DNA of 64,000 bases from Paracoccaceae bacterium. GTDB lineage: Bacteria > Pseudomonadota > Alphaproteobacteria > Rhodobacterales > Rhodobacteraceae. Below the pieces are notes generated by a model. It was not told the origin of the DNA, made no database searches, and was given only the letters and a program-made list of their open reading frames with translations. The stretch is from contig JAQWSE010000002.1 in NCBI GenBank assembly GCA_029243395.1, positions 266,817 through 330,816 on the forward strand. The letters are read 5' to 3'. A program made the translations under genes and the position numbers. Below, in pieces: positions 18,605-27,942 of the stretch; within the stretch, counting starts at the first letter, position 1, and every line of letters begins with the position of its first letter.

Positions 18605-18644
18605 ATTAGAAGTCAGTTGCTCTATCCAGTTGGGCTACGGGGTC
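18605..18644 (-). pseudogene. Truncated 5' half of a tRNA-Arg gene
   Basis: Read on the minus strand, this begins with an acceptor-like GACCCCG at 18644, then a D arm and anticodon-loop sequence nearly identical to tRNA-Arg(TCT); 25 bases match 18007-18031 exactly. Similarity stops just after the anticodon loop; no 3' half or pairing acceptor strand follows. It begins five bases after the stop codon of the NDUFS4-like gene, on the same strand. Confidence 0.7.
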
Positions 18645-18649
18645 TTAAA

Positions 18650-18961
18650 TTAATGAGTCCACGGTATTTTCTTTTCGAATTTAAAATTATCACCGTAACC
18701 ATTCTCCCTCACAATATGCTTTCTTGCATTAGATTTCTGCACTATGAATGGTATACTGTTGTCTTTTGCAAATTTAATGGCCGCCTGCTCACTAGGAAAC
18801 CGTATTTGAATTTGCCCTTTGGTTTCTTTGGTGCCTGTCCAACCCATTAAGGGATCAATGGTTTTAGCCAAGCTGTGCTCCAATTCCATTACCCATGACT
18901 TAGTTTGTGCCATCCCAGATTGCATAGCAGATTTAGAGGGTTTAAATATTCTAGCTACCAT
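18650..18961 (-). CDS. NDUFS4-like accessory subunit of NADH dehydrogenase (complex I)
   Basis: This 103-residue protein matches the ETC complex I subunit family (NDUFS4, the 18-kDa/AQDQ subunit) found in mitochondria and alphaproteobacteria. It begins ARIFKPSKSAMQSGMAQTKSW and continues DPLMGWTGTKE, IRFPSEQAAIKFAKDN and a C-terminal YGDNFKFEKKIPWTH. It binds the peripheral arm of complex I near the NADH-oxidising module. It is encoded alone, away from a nuo operon, as is common in alphaproteobacteria. A truncated tRNA-Arg follows five bases after its stop. Confidence 0.92.
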   Translation of the reverse strand: MVARIFKPSKSAMQSGMAQTKSWVMELEHSLAKTIDPLMGWTGTKETKGQIQIRFPSEQAAIKFAKDNSIPFIVQKSNARKHIVRENGYGDNFKFEKKIPWTH

Positions 18962-19186
18962 AAGAACTTTCTATATTTTTCGAGTAGGAGTATAAAATAC
19001 TCACATTTTAATGATCATGTTACAATCCTATTTTTTAACAACAAAAATAGAATTTGCAATAGTAGTGTATAGGTGTTGTTTTAACCTGATTGTGTCTTTA
19101 TAAGTATAAGAATTTTAAAAACAATTTTTTTTTATAATTTTTTATAATACTTTTAGAATGTTGAGTTCATTAGAGAAAATGTCAGA

Positions 19187-21325
19187 GTGAAGAAAAAGAA
19201 ATTAGAGACTAGTAAGAGTTTTAACCTAAGATCCAATTTTTTACCCTCTGGAGATCAACCTAAGGCTATTGACAGTCTGGTTTCCGGGCTTCAGCAATCA
19301 GAGCGAAATCAGGTCTTATTAGGTGCTACTGGCACCGGTAAAACTTTTACCATGGCTCACATTATTGAAAGAACTCAGAGGCCAGCCCTTATTTTGGCGC
19401 CCAACAAAACACTTGCAGCACAATTATATGGAGAATTCAAAACATTTTTCCCCGATAATGCTGTAGAGTATTTTGTTTCATTTTATGATTATTATCAACC
19501 GGAGGCCTATGTTCCAAGATCTGACACCTATATTGAAAAAGATGCTCAAATAAATGAACAAATTGATAGAATGCGCCATTCTGCAACCAGAGCACTTTTA
19601 GAGCGTGACGATGTTATCATTGTGGCATCTGTTTCCTGCATTTATGGTATTGGTTCAGTCGAGACTTATAGCGCGATGACACAAGAACTCAAAGCTAATA
19701 GTACTTATGATCTGCGAACTATAATTCAAACTTTAGTAGTCCAACAGTATCGTCGAAATGATCAAGCTTTCAAGCGGGGAACATTTCGTGTTAGAGGTGA
19801 TGCCTTAGAAATATGGCCTGCACATTTAGAAAATCGGGCGTGGCGTCTTTCATTTTTTGGTGAAGAATTAGAGAAATTGGATGAATTTGATCCCTTGACC
19901 GGTGAAAAAAGTAGTTCCCTTGGAGCTATTAAGATTTATGCAAATTCTCACTATGTAACTCCGAAGCCCACTATTAAGCAGGCAATTAAGAATATTAAAG
20001 TAGATTTAGCGAAAAGGTTACGGGAACTCACTGCAAATGAAATGCTACTTGAGGCTCAGAGACTAGAGCAGAGAACAAATTTTGATCTGGAGATGATGGA
20101 GGCTACAGGGGCGTGTAGTGGTATAGAGAATTATTCTCGCTATTTAACTGGAAGAAAACCGGGCGAGCCTCCTCCAACTTTATTTGAATATATACCTGAA
20201 AATGCAATTGTTTTTGCAGATGAGAGTCATGTAGCAATTCCTCAGTTAGGAGGAATGTTTAGAGGAGACCATCGTAGAAAAACGACTCTTTCGGACCATG
20301 GTTTCCGATAACCTTCTTGCATGGATAACCGTCCTTTAAAATTTGAAGAAAGGGATGCTATGAGGCCACAATCTATTTTTGTTTCAGCTACACCTGGCCA
20401 ATGGGAGATGTCAGAAGCACAGGGAGTATTTGTAGAACAGATCATTAGACCAACTGGTCTAATTGATCCATTAGTAGAGATAAGGCCAGTAGGTGCCCAG
20501 GTGGATGATTTGCTCCATGAGGTGAGATTAGCTTCTAACAAGAATTTGAGAACCCTTTGTACTGTTTTGACAAAAAGAATGGCAGAAGATTTAACAGATT
20601 TCTTACATGAAAAAGGTATCAGGGTTCGTTATTTGCATTCTGACATTGATACTTTGGAACGAATTGAAATTTTAAGAGATTTACGCGTTGGGACTTTTGA
20701 CGTTCTTGTTGGTATTAATCTTTTGCGAGAAGGTTTGGATATACCTGAATGTGGATTAGTTGCTATTCTTGATGCAGACAAAGAGGGATTCTTAAGGTCG
20801 CAAACTTCATTAATCCAAACAATTGGACGTGCAGCTAGAAATGTTGATGGTAAGGTAATCATGTACGCCGACAAAATTACAGGGAGCATTAAAAGAGCAT
20901 TAGAAGAGACTGAGCGTCGAAGGAAAAAACAAACAGAATACAATAAAGAGAAAGGTATAACACCCGAAAGTATTAGAAAAAATGTGGCAGATGTTCTTGA
21001 GGGAATTTATGGCGGGTCAGTTGATATGGAAAGAGTCACTGCTAATCTAGAAAAACCTGCCAAGTTAGGAAATAATTTGCAGTCTCATTTAAAAAATCTG
21101 AGAAAAGAAATGTTTTTGGCAGCTGAAAACTTAGAGTTTGAACAAGCTGCAAGCCTGCGAGATGAAATAAATCGATTGGAGAAAGCAGAGCTCGCTATAG
21201 GTGAAAAACCACTGATCAGACAATCTGAATTAAATCAGAAAAGTAATATTCAGAAAGTAAGTGGAAGGTCAAAAGGAGGTTTGGCCGGAACCCGTACTTT
21301 AAGGAGCAAAGCTAGAATGCTGTAG
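19187..21325 (+). pseudogene. uvrB: UvrB excinuclease subunit, interrupted by one in-frame stop
   Basis: UvrB is the damage-verification helicase of UvrABC nucleotide excision repair. The frame runs from a GTG at 19187 with Walker A GATGTGKT (46-53), the beta-hairpin region (FYDYYQPEAYVP), the DESH box and a C-terminal UVR domain ([13 protein letters not shown]). Codon 375 (20309-20311) is TAA where homologues have Leu (GFRLPS); TTA to TAA is one substitution. The same frame continues at once with [13 protein letters not shown] to 21325. Both halves are otherwise well preserved. This is either a recent nonsense mutation or a sequence error. The next ATG (20321) has no ribosome site. Confidence 0.93.
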
Positions 21326-21332
21326 GTGAGAC

Positions 21333-21356
21333 CCTGAGAGTTTGTAAACTATCAGG
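21333..21356. terminator. Hairpin between convergent uvrB and DUF4864 genes
   Basis: CCTGAGAGTTT pairs with AAACTATCAGG (one mismatch) between the 3' ends of two convergent genes. There is no T-run on either side, so it is at best a weak bidirectional terminator. Confidence 0.3.
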
Positions 21357-21834
21357 CCCCAGAGATTGATGACTGAACTGGGAAAACGCCATTGATAAGC
21401 CATTTATCAGGAGAGTATTTTTTTAGTTCGTAATCAAAAACAAATATTCGTTCTTGTGAGTCAACAAAGAGTACTCTTTGTATTAAAGAACCATTAAACA
21501 AATTAAAATCAAGAAATTTATAGTCTTTAGGTGCCCAAATCATAGGATATCCAGATCGAACCATTTTTCCAAAGATTTCAGCATTTGCAAATTTGGATTT
21601 AATAAAAGGAGATGCAAAAGCATAAGCAGCATTTATATCCAATTTTTGGAATGCACCTATTTGCGATGAAATAACCTTATGTGCTTTTGCTTCAAGGGTA
21701 ATTAAATCAGCTTTTTCTGACGTTTTGGTTGGTAATTCGGCTAGACCAAGATTGATTGAAGTAATGGCAACAATAGCCACTGATAGTGTCAACAATTTCA
21801 GCAATTTATTTAGTTTTCTATTGTATGGCACCAA
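21352..21834 (-). CDS. DUF4864-family exported protein
   Basis: This protein of about 160 residues has a hydrophobic N-terminal signal (LLTLSVAIVAITSINLGLA) and a DUF4864 domain (VISSQIGAFQKLDINAAYAFASP, then MVRSGYPMIWAP). The domain resembles NTF2-like folds and has no established function. The start is a TTG at 21834 with AGG seven bases upstream; no ATG is available in frame. It lies downstream of uvrB on the opposite strand and is probably periplasmic. Confidence 0.75.
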   Translation of the reverse strand: MVPYNRKLNKLLKLLTLSVAIVAITSINLGLAELPTKTSEKADLITLEAKAHKVISSQIGAFQKLDINAAYAFASPFIKSKFANAEIFGKMVRSGYPMIWAPKDYKFLDFNLFNGSLIQRVLFVDSQERIFVFDYELKKYSPDKWLINGVFPVQSSISGA

Positions 21835-21968
21835 TTCATTACCTATTTTCGGAGGGATATTACTTAAAGGTTTTGTGCTTAAACCCCAGATACTACAAAG
21901 ATCCCCAGTCTGGAAAAGTAAATATTCACATGCATTATTACCATATATTTACTTATTATTTAAGGGAA

Positions 21969-23558
21969 TTAAAGACCAATTTTATCAGCAATGAGATTTC
22001 TGGTTTCTTCAATCCCATATAAAGAAATAAAACCACCTAGACGTGGACCAGTTTTCGTTCCTAATAGAATTTCATAAATTGCTGTGAACCAATCTTTCAG
22101 TTGTTCAAAATTGTTTTCTTTGCCAACGGCATACACTAAAGATTGTAGCTCATCTCTTTCTGTGGAATTACTTATTTTTTCTAACCTTTCATGAAGATCA
22201 ATCAATGCTCGTCTTTCCTTCTCGTTAGCAGCTCGGAATTTTTTCTTTGGTTTCACGAAGTCCTTATAGTAACGCACTGCGTATTTCACTGCTTTATCGA
22301 GTCCTGGATGTTCATTCCTTTTTATATTAGGCGCATAGCGATTAATGAACCCCCACAAGGTTGTTTCCTCTTCTGAACCACAGGCAGAAACAAGATTCAA
22401 AAGCATTGAAAAAGAAACAACCATATCAGATTTTGGAGGTGACCCTGAGTGCACATGCCATACTGGGTTATGTAACCTTTCGATATCACTTTGTGTCTGA
22501 TATTTTTCCAGGTTTTGGTGATATTCATCCATCATTTTCGGTATGACATCAAAGAATAATCTTTTTGCGGTTTTTGGTTTTTGAAACATGAAATAGCTCA
22601 AAGATTCTTGACCAGCGTAACGTAACCAGTCCTCTATAGACAAACCATTACCTTTGGATTTTGAAATTTTCTGACCATGCTCATCTAAAAAGAGTTCATA
22701 GTTAAGGAGTTCTGGTGGGTTCGCTCCCATAATTTTACAAATTCTCGATGCCAACTCAGCTGATGGTATTAAATCTTTCCCAAACATTTCATAATCGACC
22801 CCCAATACAAACCATCGCATTGCCCAGTCAGGTTTCCATTGTAATTTTACATTTCCAGCCTTCACGGAAAGTTCAACGATTTCTCCATCGGGTTCTTTGT
22901 AGGTTATAGTTCCAGAGGATTTGTCAATGTGATCAATAGGAACTTGCAGTACTTTACCGCTTTTGGGACTAATTGGCAGAAACAGTGAATAAGTTTGCCT
23001 TCTTTCTGATCTTAAAGAAGGAAGCATGACATCCATGATTTTTTCATAATTTTCCAGAACGACCATTAAGGCATGGTCAAACATTCCTCCCTGATATTTT
23101 GTGGTGGCAGATTCGAATTCATAATCAAATTTATATTGGTCTAGAAATTCTCGTAACTTAGCATTATTGTGATCACCAAAGCTTTTATATTTACCAAAAG
23201 GATCTCTTACGCAGGTTAATGGCAGATCTAGATCTTCCATTAAATTTTCAGCATTAGGAATATTTGTTGGAACTTTTCTTAGCCCATCCATATCATCAGA
23301 GAAGCATATTAATTTTGTTGGAATATCACTTAAATGCTCGAATGCTTTTTTTACCATAGTAGTCCGCACTACTTCTCCAAAAGTCCCAATATGTGGCAGC
23401 CCAGATGGACCATAACCAGTCTGGAAAGCAACAAATCCTTTTTCAGGAGGATTACCATTAAGAAAACGCTTTAAGACTCGCTTTGCCTCAGTGAAAGGCC
23501 ATGAATCGGTATTGTTCAAGATGTCTTGATCAAAACTTCGGTAGTTTTTTTTTGCCAT
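21969..23558 (-). CDS. lysS: Lysyl-tRNA synthetase, class I
   Basis: This charges tRNA-Lys. It is the class I (archaeal-type) enzyme, not the common class II form. The HIGH-like motif is HIGT at residues 56-59 (GPSGLPHIGTFGE) and the KMSKS-like motif is KISKSKGN at 297-304. The 529-residue length fits the family. Class I LysRS in bacteria is typical of alphaproteobacteria and spirochaetes, which supports the taxonomic reading. It is divergent from the TerB-like gene, with about 135 bases between them for promoters. Confidence 0.96.
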   Translation of the reverse strand: MAKKNYRSFDQDILNNTDSWPFTEAKRVLKRFLNGNPPEKGFVAFQTGYGPSGLPHIGTFGEVVRTTMVKKAFEHLSDIPTKLICFSDDMDGLRKVPTNIPNAENLMEDLDLPLTCVRDPFGKYKSFGDHNNAKLREFLDQYKFDYEFESATTKYQGGMFDHALMVVLENYEKIMDVMLPSLRSERRQTYSLFLPISPKSGKVLQVPIDHIDKSSGTITYKEPDGEIVELSVKAGNVKLQWKPDWAMRWFVLGVDYEMFGKDLIPSAELASRICKIMGANPPELLNYELFLDEHGQKISKSKGNGLSIEDWLRYAGQESLSYFMFQKPKTAKRLFFDVIPKMMDEYHQNLEKYQTQSDIERLHNPVWHVHSGSPPKSDMVVSFSMLLNLVSACGSEEETTLWGFINRYAPNIKRNEHPGLDKAVKYAVRYYKDFVKPKKKFRAANEKERRALIDLHERLEKISNSTERDELQSLVYAVGKENNFEQLKDWFTAIYEILLGTKTGPRLGGFISLYGIEETRNLIADKIGL

Positions 23559-23693
23559 AGTTATGTTCTAAATTCAGTTTTTATGATTCTTCTGACTTGT
23601 ATTATTGTTTGGTAGATTTACGTACCTATAAACTAGGATTTCTAATGTCGTCAAATCAAAAACATTATGCTACCTTGTTATAAGGAGGGTCTA

Positions 23694-24128
23694 ATGGTTA
23701 AGAATATTGATGGTACCCCATTAATGACAGGGCAGGATGCCTTAGTTGCGATAATGATAGCTGGTGGAGCATCTGATGAAAATATATCAAATCGGGAATT
23801 AGTATCTATAAGTCGTATAGTGGACCATCTTCCCATCTTTAAGAACTATGATCCAGAAAAGATCAAAATCATTGCTGAAACAGTTTTCGATTTATTTGAA
23901 GAGGAAGATGGTTTAGATGCCTTATTTGGTTTGATAAAAGCAGCTTTACCAGAAAAACTATATGAAACAGCCTACGCCTTGGCTTGTGATGTTGCTGCAT
24001 CAGATGGGAAACTACCTGAAGTACAATTACGCTTTTTGGAAGAAATTAGGCATGAACTCAATATTGATCGCTTGCATGGAGCAGCAATTGAAAGAGGAGC
24101 TAGGGCAAGACATATGTTGTTAGAATGA
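23694..24128 (+). CDS. TerB-like protein
   Basis: This 144-residue protein belongs to the tellurite-resistance TerB family, an all-helical metal-binding fold. ALACDVAASDGKLPEVQLRFLEEI is the typical repeat with acidic residues. The start is the ATG at 23694, which has AAGGAGG at ideal spacing; the frame extends nine codons further upstream. No other ter genes are nearby, so a tellurite phenotype should not be assumed; such stand-alone proteins are common in alphaproteobacteria. Confidence 0.82.
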   Translation: MVKNIDGTPLMTGQDALVAIMIAGGASDENISNRELVSISRIVDHLPIFKNYDPEKIKIIAETVFDLFEEEDGLDALFGLIKAALPEKLYETAYALACDVAASDGKLPEVQLRFLEEIRHELNIDRLHGAAIERGARARHMLLE

Positions 24129-24176
24129 TGAACTGAAAGTCATTTTACAACATGTAAAGTATAAGCGATGAAGATA

Positions 24177-24773
24177 TTAAGGCCACACTCCTTTTGCCCG
24201 AAGTTCTGTAGAGGATACGTTTCTCATTGGACCGATGAGTAAAGTCCATACAGGTGGGGTAAGTGTAGAAAGCTTAAATGCTTGATCTGGGGGGATTCTG
24301 AATCGTCTATAGCGAGTTGCGGCGGGAGATAATCCAGCTTTGATTTGTTCGCCTGGTCTAGCAAGAACTCCGATAGGAACGTTCTTGACTATCCAATTCC
24401 ATTTGTCCCAGTGATGAAAATTTACTAGATTGTCTGCTCCCATCAGCCACACAAATCTTACTTGTGGATAAATACGCTGAAGTTTATAAATTGTTTCGGC
24501 TGTGAATCGTGATCCTAAGCTGCTCTCAATATTTGTTATTGTAACGGCGGGGTGTTTCATTATTTTTTTGCATGCTTTAAACCTTTTGGAAATCTTTTCA
24601 GGTTCCCAATCCTTCAAAGGATTACCGGGGCTTACCAACCACCAGATTCTTGATAAGTTGAAGGCTTTAATGGCTTGTTTAGTTATATGAACATGACCTT
24701 CATGCGGGGGGTCAAAGGAACCGCCTAATAAGCCGATTGTTAAGCCTGGTACTCCTAATGGGTGAACTACCAA
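24177..24773 (-). CDS. nadD: Nicotinate-nucleotide adenylyltransferase
   Basis: This adenylates nicotinate mononucleotide in NAD synthesis. The nucleotidyltransferase motif GGSFDPPHEGHVHI (HxGH) lies near the N-terminus and SSTELRAKG near the C-terminus. I choose a TTG start at 24773: AGGAG stands six bases before it, and the resulting 198 residues match the family length. A longer frame to 24860 would add 29 residues unlike the family. The NAD pathway also appears at 27.9-29.6 kb (nadE), but not in the same operon. Confidence 0.92.
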   Translation of the reverse strand: MVVHPLGVPGLTIGLLGGSFDPPHEGHVHITKQAIKAFNLSRIWWLVSPGNPLKDWEPEKISKRFKACKKIMKHPAVTITNIESSLGSRFTAETIYKLQRIYPQVRFVWLMGADNLVNFHHWDKWNWIVKNVPIGVLARPGEQIKAGLSPAATRYRRFRIPPDQAFKLSTLTPPVWTLLIGPMRNVSSTELRAKGVWP

Positions 24774-24920
24774 ATTTTTCTCCTGTAAAATTAAAAGGTA
24801 TTTTAGCTCATTCTTTTTGAGTAAATAAAGATAATCGAAGTTGTAAACTCGTTGTTGCAATACCTATAAGTTATTTAATATACATTCAGCAGAAGTACAA
24901 ATTCTTGTAAAGGATAAATT

Positions 24921-26588
24921 ATGGCATCTGTAAAATATATTTACCACATGAATGATGTTTCCAAGGCATTTCCAGGTGGAAAGAAGTGTTTTGAAAATAT
25001 CCACCTATCCTTTTTACCTGGGGTGAAAATTGGTGTCGTAGGTGTTAACGGAGCTGGGAAAAGTAGCCTTATGAAAATTATGGCTGGTCTTGATGAGGAA
25101 TATACTGGCGAAGCTTGGTCAGCTGAAGGTATAGATGTTGGGTACTTACCTCAGGAACCGCTCTTAGATGCCAGTCTTACAGTTAGGGAAAATATTTTAA
25201 CAGCTGTAGCAGACAAGAAAAAGCTTTTGGATGATTTCAATCAGATAGCAAATAAGCTGGCGGAGAACTATTCTGAAGAAATTATGGAAGAGATGACTAA
25301 TTTACAAGATAGAATTGATTCAGAAAACCTTTGGGAACTTGATAATCAAATAAATGTGGCCATGGAAGCGTTGAGGTGCCCTAGTGATATAACTTCTGTG
25401 CATCAGTTGTCAGGAGGAGAGAAGAGAAGGGTGGCGCTTTGTCAATTACTTTTGAGATCTCCTGAATTATTGCTTCTTGATGAACCAACCAATCATTTAG
25501 ATGCCGAAACAGTGGATTGGCTGCAAAGGTATCTAATTGAATACAAAGGAACATGCTTAATTGTTACTCATGATAGATATTTTTTGGATCAAATAACAGG
25601 ATGGATCCTTGAGCTCGATCGAGGTAGAGGGGTTCCTTATGAAGGTAATTATACAAATTGGCTTGAAAAAAAGGCTGAGAGAGTAAAACTAGAGGGGAAA
25701 GAGGATAAAAGAAAACAAAAAATTCTGGAAAAGGAGTTAGAATGGATTAGACAGGGAGCCAAGGCGCGACAAGCAAAACAGAAGGCTAGAATAAAGGCAT
25801 ATGAAGAACTGGCCGAGAGTTCTGAAAAGTTACAACTCTCTAGCGCCCAGATAGTAATTCCTAACGGCCCTAGGTTAGGTTCTAAGGTTTTGGAGGTTAG
25901 CGGCTTGACTAAGCATTTTGAAAATAAGGTTTTGTTCGAAAATTTATCTTTTTCATTGCCAGCGGGAGGCATTGTAGGGATTATCGGCCCTAATGGTGCT
26001 GGTAAGACTAGTCTTTTCAAATTGATAATAGGATCTGAATTACCCACAAGTGGGGAAATCAGTTTGGGAGATACGGTTCAGTTGTCTTATGTGGACCAAA
26101 CTAGAGATGAATTAGATTCTAAGAAGACGGTTTGGGAGGAAATTTCAGATGGTCAGGAAATAGTGAAACTTGGAGATGCAGAGATCAATTCTAGAGCATA
26201 TTGCAGTTCTTTTAATTTCAAGGGAACAGATCAACAGAAACCTATGGGAAAATTATCAGGGGGTGAAAGAAACAGAGTACATATAGCAAAGATGCTTAAG
26301 ACCGGTGGTAACGTGTTATTGCTTGATGAACCAACCAATGATTTGGATGTGGAGACTTTAAGTGCACTAGAACATGCAATAACAAACTTTGCGGGTTGTG
26401 CTATGGTGATTAGTCATGATCGCTTTTTCTTAAACAGAATTTGCACCCATATTCTAGCCTTTGAAGGGAATAGTCATGTTGAGTGGTTTGAAGGAAATTT
26501 TGAAGATTATATTGATGATAAGCGAAGGCGTTTGGGAGAAGATAGTGTGAGCCCTAAGCGCACCAAGTATAAGAAATTTGAGGTGTGA
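24921..26588 (+). CDS. ettA: ABC-F translation factor EttA
   Basis: This soluble ABC-F ATPase of 555 residues binds the ribosomal E site and gates entry into the elongation cycle. It has two nucleotide-binding domains: Walker A GVNGAGKSS and GPNGAGKTS, signatures LSGGEKRRV and LSGGERNRV, and Walker B LLLLDEPTNHLD and VLLLDEPTNDLD. A linker rich in Lys and Glu lies between. There are no membrane segments. The closing part (FEGNSHVEWFEGNFEDYIDDKRRRLG) is characteristic of EttA rather than Uup. Confidence 0.95.
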   Translation: MASVKYIYHMNDVSKAFPGGKKCFENIHLSFLPGVKIGVVGVNGAGKSSLMKIMAGLDEEYTGEAWSAEGIDVGYLPQEPLLDASLTVRENILTAVADKKKLLDDFNQIANKLAENYSEEIMEEMTNLQDRIDSENLWELDNQINVAMEALRCPSDITSVHQLSGGEKRRVALCQLLLRSPELLLLDEPTNHLDAETVDWLQRYLIEYKGTCLIVTHDRYFLDQITGWILELDRGRGVPYEGNYTNWLEKKAERVKLEGKEDKRKQKILEKELEWIRQGAKARQAKQKARIKAYEELAESSEKLQLSSAQIVIPNGPRLGSKVLEVSGLTKHFENKVLFENLSFSLPAGGIVGIIGPNGAGKTSLFKLIIGSELPTSGEISLGDTVQLSYVDQTRDELDSKKTVWEEISDGQEIVKLGDAEINSRAYCSSFNFKGTDQQKPMGKLSGGERNRVHIAKMLKTGGNVLLLDEPTNDLDVETLSALEHAITNFAGCAMVISHDRFFLNRICTHILAFEGNSHVEWFEGNFEDYIDDKRRRLGEDSVSPKRTKYKKFEV

Positions 26589-26607
26589 TTTTTCTTTTAA
26601 TAAGTGG

Positions 26608-26637
26608 ATAACCTCTTTAAAGAGAAGGTATTTTTTG
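26608..26637 (+). terminator. Possible terminator of ettA
   Basis: An imperfect hairpin (ACCTCTTT with AAAG and AGGT, three-base bulge) is followed by TTTTTT at 26631-26636. It overlaps the 3' end of the convergent gltX. The stem is weak. Confidence 0.3.
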
Positions 26638-27942
26638 TAGTAGAGGCATTAATTTTGACATGTCTGGCCCGACATTTTTACCTGTAAGAGCTTGGCGGAG
26701 GGGCTTAAACAGGGCTTTACCCTTCCTTCCAGTTGCCTCTGATACCTTGTCTGTCCATATTTTCCATGTTTTTTCATCATGTGGTGGAACTGGTAATAAT
26801 TCAAAAGCAATTTTGACATACGGGGTATCTTCGTTAAGCTCTACTACACTTGGACCATTTTTGCACAGATTCCATATCTCCATGATATCTTGTCGTTTAG
26901 TTATGCTATCCCGAGCCATCTCCCAGAAAGGGATAAATTTATTCTCAGGAATGCCAATTTCTTTCAGGTCATCTTTGATGGTTGGCAAGGAAATAGAGTG
27001 TAACACCTTAGTAGAAATATTATGCAAAAGATCAGGATCGAATTTCGTGGGGGCAGAACTAAAAGAGCTCAATTCGAAGTTATCATAAATTTCTTCAAAT
27101 GAGTGGAAGATTCTGATAGCTTTGGATGATCCAAGAGCTGACAACATACTAACGATAGCCATTGGTTCAACGCCAGAAAATCTCAAGTCTCGAAGCGCTA
27201 AGGAGCCAAATCTCTTTGACAAATTGTTACCAGTAAGGCCAGTCAGCAATGAGTGATGCCCATAAGTAGGTATAGTAGATTTCATGGTTTCTAAAAGTTG
27301 AATTTGGGTCGCAGTATTTGTCACATGATCGGATCCCCTTATGACATGTGTTATTCCAAAATCAATGTCATCACAGACTGATGCAATAGTATAAAGGAAT
27401 TGGCCATCTTCCTTTACAAAGACTGGATCTGATACCGAAGCAAGATCAACTGAAATATTTCCAATTATTTGGTCATTCCATTGGACTTTATGTTGCTGAA
27501 GTAGAAATCTCCAATACGGTTCTTTCCCTTCACTTCTAAATTTTTCTTTCATCTCATCTGATAGATTAAGCGCTGAACGGTCATATACGGGCGGTTTACC
27601 CATATTTAGAAGCTTTTTTCTTCTCAATTCCAGCTCATTGGTTGTTTCAAAGCATGGATATAATCTTTCATCGCTCTTTAACTTATTCAGGACTTCATGA
27701 TAACGGTCAAATCTTAGAGATTGCTTTTCAGTACTGTCCCATTCTATTCCCAACCATTCCAAATCCTTTTTTATTGAATCTTCAAAGAGTTGGCTGGATC
27801 TTTCCAAATCAGTATCATCTATTCGAAGCAAAAACTTCCCACCATTTTTTCTTGCTATCAAATAGTTGAACAGTGCTGTTCGGATGTTACCAACGTGTAA
27901 ATATCCAGTCGGTGAAGGTGCGAAACGAGTTTGTATTGTCAT
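26617..27942 (-). CDS. gltX: Glutamyl-tRNA synthetase
   Basis: This class I synthetase charges tRNA-Glu and, in alphaproteobacteria, often tRNA-Gln as well. It begins TRFAPSPTGYLHVGNIRTALF (HIGH motif as HVGN), then LLRIDDTD; the KMSKS equivalent is NLSKRFGSLALRDL, the pattern of one of the two alphaproteobacterial GltX paralogues. The ATG at 27942 overlaps the nadE stop as ATGA, implying translational coupling; the frame extends 16 codons upstream inside nadE, but those residues are unlike the family. The length from this start is 441 residues. Confidence 0.93.
   Translation of the reverse strand: MTIQTRFAPSPTGYLHVGNIRTALFNYLIARKNGGKFLLRIDDTDLERSSQLFEDSIKKDLEWLGIEWDSTEKQSLRFDRYHEVLNKLKSDERLYPCFETTNELELRRKKLLNMGKPPVYDRSALNLSDEMKEKFRSEGKEPYWRFLLQQHKVQWNDQIIGNISVDLASVSDPVFVKEDGQFLYTIASVCDDIDFGITHVIRGSDHVTNTATQIQLLETMKSTIPTYGHHSLLTGLTGNNLSKRFGSLALRDLRFSGVEPMAIVSMLSALGSSKAIRIFHSFEEIYDNFELSSFSSAPTKFDPDLLHNISTKVLHSISLPTIKDDLKEIGIPENKFIPFWEMARDSITKRQDIMEIWNLCKNGPSVVELNEDTPYVKIAFELLPVPPHDEKTWKIWTDKVSEATGRKGKALFKPLRQALTGKNVGPDMSKLMPLLQKIPSL

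Noticed and set aside
18545..18850. 101-codon plus-strand frame
   Set aside because: It is the antisense of the NDUFS4-like gene, whose protein is clearly recognisable.
20309..20311. Stop-codon reassignment or programmed readthrough in uvrB
   Set aside because: TAA ends many normal genes in the window and no readthrough context or slippery site is visible; mutation or error is simpler.
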